A stretch of 64,000 nucleotides of DNA from Formosa sp. Hel1_31_208 (GTDB lineage Bacteria > Bacteroidota > Bacteroidia > Flavobacteriales > Flavobacteriaceae). Location of the stretch: NCBI RefSeq assembly GCF_900104785.1, contig NZ_LT629733.1, positions 528,501 to 592,500 of the forward strand, in the 5' to 3' direction. The notes beneath the pieces are model-generated. The model searched no databases, was not told the DNA's origin, and worked only from the letters and a program-made list of their open reading frames with translations. How positions within the stretch are numbered: the first letter of the stretch is position 1; every line of letters starts with the position of its first letter. Shown one piece after another: positions 61,985 to 64,000 of this stretch. The position numbers and the translations under genes were made by a program.

Positions 61985-63991
61985 ATGTCAGAAGAATCAA
62001 AATCACTCAATTTTATTGAGCACATTATAGAAGAAGATTTAAACAACGGTTTATCCAAAGATAAACTACGTTTTCGGTTTCCACCAGAGCCAAATGGGTA
62101 CTTACACATTGGGCATACCAAAGCGATAGGTATTAGTTTTGGTTTAGGCGAAAAATATAATGCGCCAGTAAACCTGCGTTTTGACGACACCAACCCAGCA
62201 AAAGAAGAACAGGAATATGTGGACGCAATAAAGCGTGATATTGCTTGGTTAGGATACAAATGGGCTAATGAGTTATATTCTTCAGATTATTTTCACACAT
62301 TATATGATTGGGCTGTTCAATTAATAAAAGACGGAAAAGCATATGTTGATTCACAGTCTAGTGAAGCCATGGCGTCGCAAAAAGGAACACCAACACAACC
62401 CGGTGTTGATGGTCCATATCGCAATAGAAGTGTAGAAGAAAATCTCGATCTGTTTGAACGCATGAAAAATGGCGAGTTTGAAGAAGGAGAACATGTTCTT
62501 CGTGCTAAAATAGACATGCGACATCCAAATATGTTGATGCGTGATCCCATCATGTATCGTGTTTTAAAAAAACACCATCATAGAACAGGAGATGAGTGGT
62601 GTATTTATCCAATGTATGATTGGACACATGGTGAAAGTGATTATATTGAACAAATTTCACACTCCTTGTGCTCACTTGAATTTAAGCCTCATAGAGAGCT
62701 TTACGACTGGTTTAAGGAACACGTGCATGGTTATGCTTCACAAACGCTACCAATGCTTCCAAAACAGCGAGAATTTGCCCGCTTAAACTTAAGTTATACC
62801 ATAATGAGTAAGCGAAAATTACTCAGGCTAGTAGAAGATGGCATAGTTTCAGGTTGGGATGATCCTCGAATGCCAACCATTTCCGGATTACGTAGGCGTG
62901 GTTATACACCTAATTCCATTCGTAAGTTTATTGAAAAAGTAGGTGTAGCGAAACGAGAGAATGTAATTGATGTGTCACTTTTAGAGTTTTGTATTAGAGA
63001 AGATCTCAATCAGACAGCGCCAAGGGTGATGGCTGTTTTAGACCCTGTAAAACTCGTAATTACAAATTATCCAGAAGGCAAAGAAGAGTGGTTAGAGGCC
63101 GAAAATAATCCTGAAGATGAAACTGCAGGATCACGAAAAGTGCCTTTTTCTAGAGAACTATATATTGAACGTGCTGATTTTAAAGAAGAAGCAAGTCATA
63201 AATTTTTTAGATTAAAATTAGGAAGCGAAGTGCGACTTAAAAACGCATATATTATCAAAGGCGAAAGCGTGGTTAAAGATGCTCATGGTCACATCACTGA
63301 AATTCTTTGTACCTATTCTACAGATACAGAGAAGAGAGTCAAAGGAACTTTACATTGGGTATCTATCAAACATGCTATAAAAGCTGAGGTTAGAGAGTAT
63401 GATAGGTTATTTATGGATGAAGCACCAGATAGCCATCAGGATAAAGACTTTATGTCTTTTATTAACCCAAATTCATTAAAGGTTATTGAAGCTTTTGTTG
63501 AACCTAGCTTGTTAGACGCTAAAATAGGTGATCGTTTTCAATTTCAACGTATTGGATACTTTAATGTTGATAACGACACGACACCTGAACACTTGGTGTT
63601 TAATAAAACGGTTGGTTTGAGAGATTCTTGGGAAAAACAAAAACCTAAACCTCAGCAAAAACAAAACAATAAGCCTCAACAACAACAACAGCAACGCCCG
63701 GCAATAGAAGTGATTAAGCAGCTTGGTAAAAAGTATACGAATTTATCAGAAGCAAAGCAAGAAAAGTCTAAGGCTGAGATTTTAAAACTTGCTGAAGCTG
63801 TGAGTTATGATGAGCTACAACCCTTGTTTAACACAGCTGCAAAAAAAGTTGGAACGCGTATCGCAACCATGATTACTCTGAGCGTATTGCTGAAAAACGG
63901 ACAAAAACGTAACGAAGAAATAGAGGCTTTTATTACTAAAGCGTTAGAAGATAATAATCCCATATTAGTAGCCGAAGCAAAAGCGATTTAA
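61985..63991 (+). CDS. glnS: Glutaminyl-tRNA synthetase with C-terminal extension
   Basis: 668 aa from the ATG at 61985. Class I signatures: PPEPNGYLHIGHTKAI (HIGH) and TIMSKRKL (KMSKS-like), then the GlnRS anticodon-binding beta-barrel domains to ~551. A Lys/Pro/Gln-rich linker (~552-575, with six Gln in a row) leads to a ~95-residue helical domain resembling GatB/YqeY-like tails (IKQLGKKYTNLSEAKQEK, GTRIATMITLSVLLKNGQ). E. coli GlnRS ends at 554, so the tail is extra. It charges tRNA-Gln directly. The full gene fits in the window, 9 bp before its end. Confidence 0.95.
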   Translation: MSEESKSLNFIEHIIEEDLNNGLSKDKLRFRFPPEPNGYLHIGHTKAIGISFGLGEKYNAPVNLRFDDTNPAKEEQEYVDAIKRDIAWLGYKWANELYSSDYFHTLYDWAVQLIKDGKAYVDSQSSEAMASQKGTPTQPGVDGPYRNRSVEENLDLFERMKNGEFEEGEHVLRAKIDMRHPNMLMRDPIMYRVLKKHHHRTGDEWCIYPMYDWTHGESDYIEQISHSLCSLEFKPHRELYDWFKEHVHGYASQTLPMLPKQREFARLNLSYTIMSKRKLLRLVEDGIVSGWDDPRMPTISGLRRRGYTPNSIRKFIEKVGVAKRENVIDVSLLEFCIREDLNQTAPRVMAVLDPVKLVITNYPEGKEEWLEAENNPEDETAGSRKVPFSRELYIERADFKEEASHKFFRLKLGSEVRLKNAYIIKGESVVKDAHGHITEILCTYSTDTEKRVKGTLHWVSIKHAIKAEVREYDRLFMDEAPDSHQDKDFMSFINPNSLKVIEAFVEPSLLDAKIGDRFQFQRIGYFNVDNDTTPEHLVFNKTVGLRDSWEKQKPKPQQKQNNKPQQQQQQRPAIEVIKQLGKKYTNLSEAKQEKSKAEILKLAEAVSYDELQPLFNTAAKKVGTRIATMITLSVLLKNGQKRNEEIEAFITKALEDNNPILVAEAKAI

Positions 63992-64000
63992 AGTTTATTG

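Noticed and set aside
1..64000. CRISPR array, prophage or IS element
   Set aside because: No regularly spaced repeats, cas genes, transposase, integrase or phage structural genes were seen.

Overview
The window looks like a chromosomal segment of a marine member of the Flavobacteriaceae (Bacteroidetes). The evidence is low GC, secreted proteins ending in type IX secretion (T9SS) C-terminal domains, a SusC-like carboxypeptidase-regulatory plus barrel receptor, a PID-CTERM-like small protein, a DUF177-rpmF-fabH-accB-accC lipid block, and promoters with the Bacteroidetes -7 box TAnnTTTG lying very close to start codons. The genus cannot be settled from the sequence alone. I see no prophage, insertion sequence, CRISPR array or rRNA operon.

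Layout. 1-6.7 kb: two tandem paralogous secreted FG-GAP/ASPIC proteins (the first is cut by the window edge) and a lipoprotein prolyl oligopeptidase. 6.7-14.4 kb: an ABC ATPase, then convergent to it a tightly coupled nine-gene minus-strand operon (YceI, FAD oxidoreductase, methyltransferase, type III polyketide synthase, FabL/FabI-like enoyl reductase, FabZ-like dehydratase, FabF-like ketosynthase, ACP, phosphopantetheinyl transferase). I read this as a dedicated type II FAS feeding a type III PKS, and it is the most interesting system here. 14.4-16.7 kb: Gre-like factor, mtgA, FAD oxidoreductase. 16.9-21.9 kb: accC, accB, fabH, rpmF, DUF177, pdxA, with ribE divergent. 22.5-28.4 kb: PID-CTERM small protein, LytTR response regulator with a giant propeller sensor kinase, SH3 protein, tRNA(CAU), methylmalonyl-CoA epimerase. 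28.5-38.3 kb: rbfA, LolC-type permease, dusB, DUF4345 protein, M28 peptidase, TolB-like lipoprotein, outer-membrane receptor, lepA. 38.5-43.5 kb: CPA antiporter divergent from a UspA-SulP pair. 43.6-51.1 kb: metallo-beta-lactamase-fold hydrolase, subtilisin-like and M1 peptidases, AstE-like hydrolase and a GCS2-CBS ligase. 51.3-56.1 kb: rnpA, S41 protease, OmpA-like protein, GNAT, cation efflux, rpiB. 56.1-56.8 kb: a very AT-rich non-coding gap with many TTATCnACA-like boxes, a candidate replication origin. 56.8-64 kb: rnr, a structured interspersed repeat, UPF0145 and DUF2807 proteins, LysE exporter, tRNA-Cys with a duplicated 3' half, folB, a zinc-ribbon protein and glnS with an unusual C-terminal extension.

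Functionally the window mixes housekeeping (lipid initiation, ribosome and tRNA maturation, vitamins B2/B6 and folate) with traits of a polymer-degrading marine flavobacterium: secreted T9SS proteins, several cell-envelope peptidases and ion/pH homeostasis. All domain calls come from reading the protein sequences; no database search was run.
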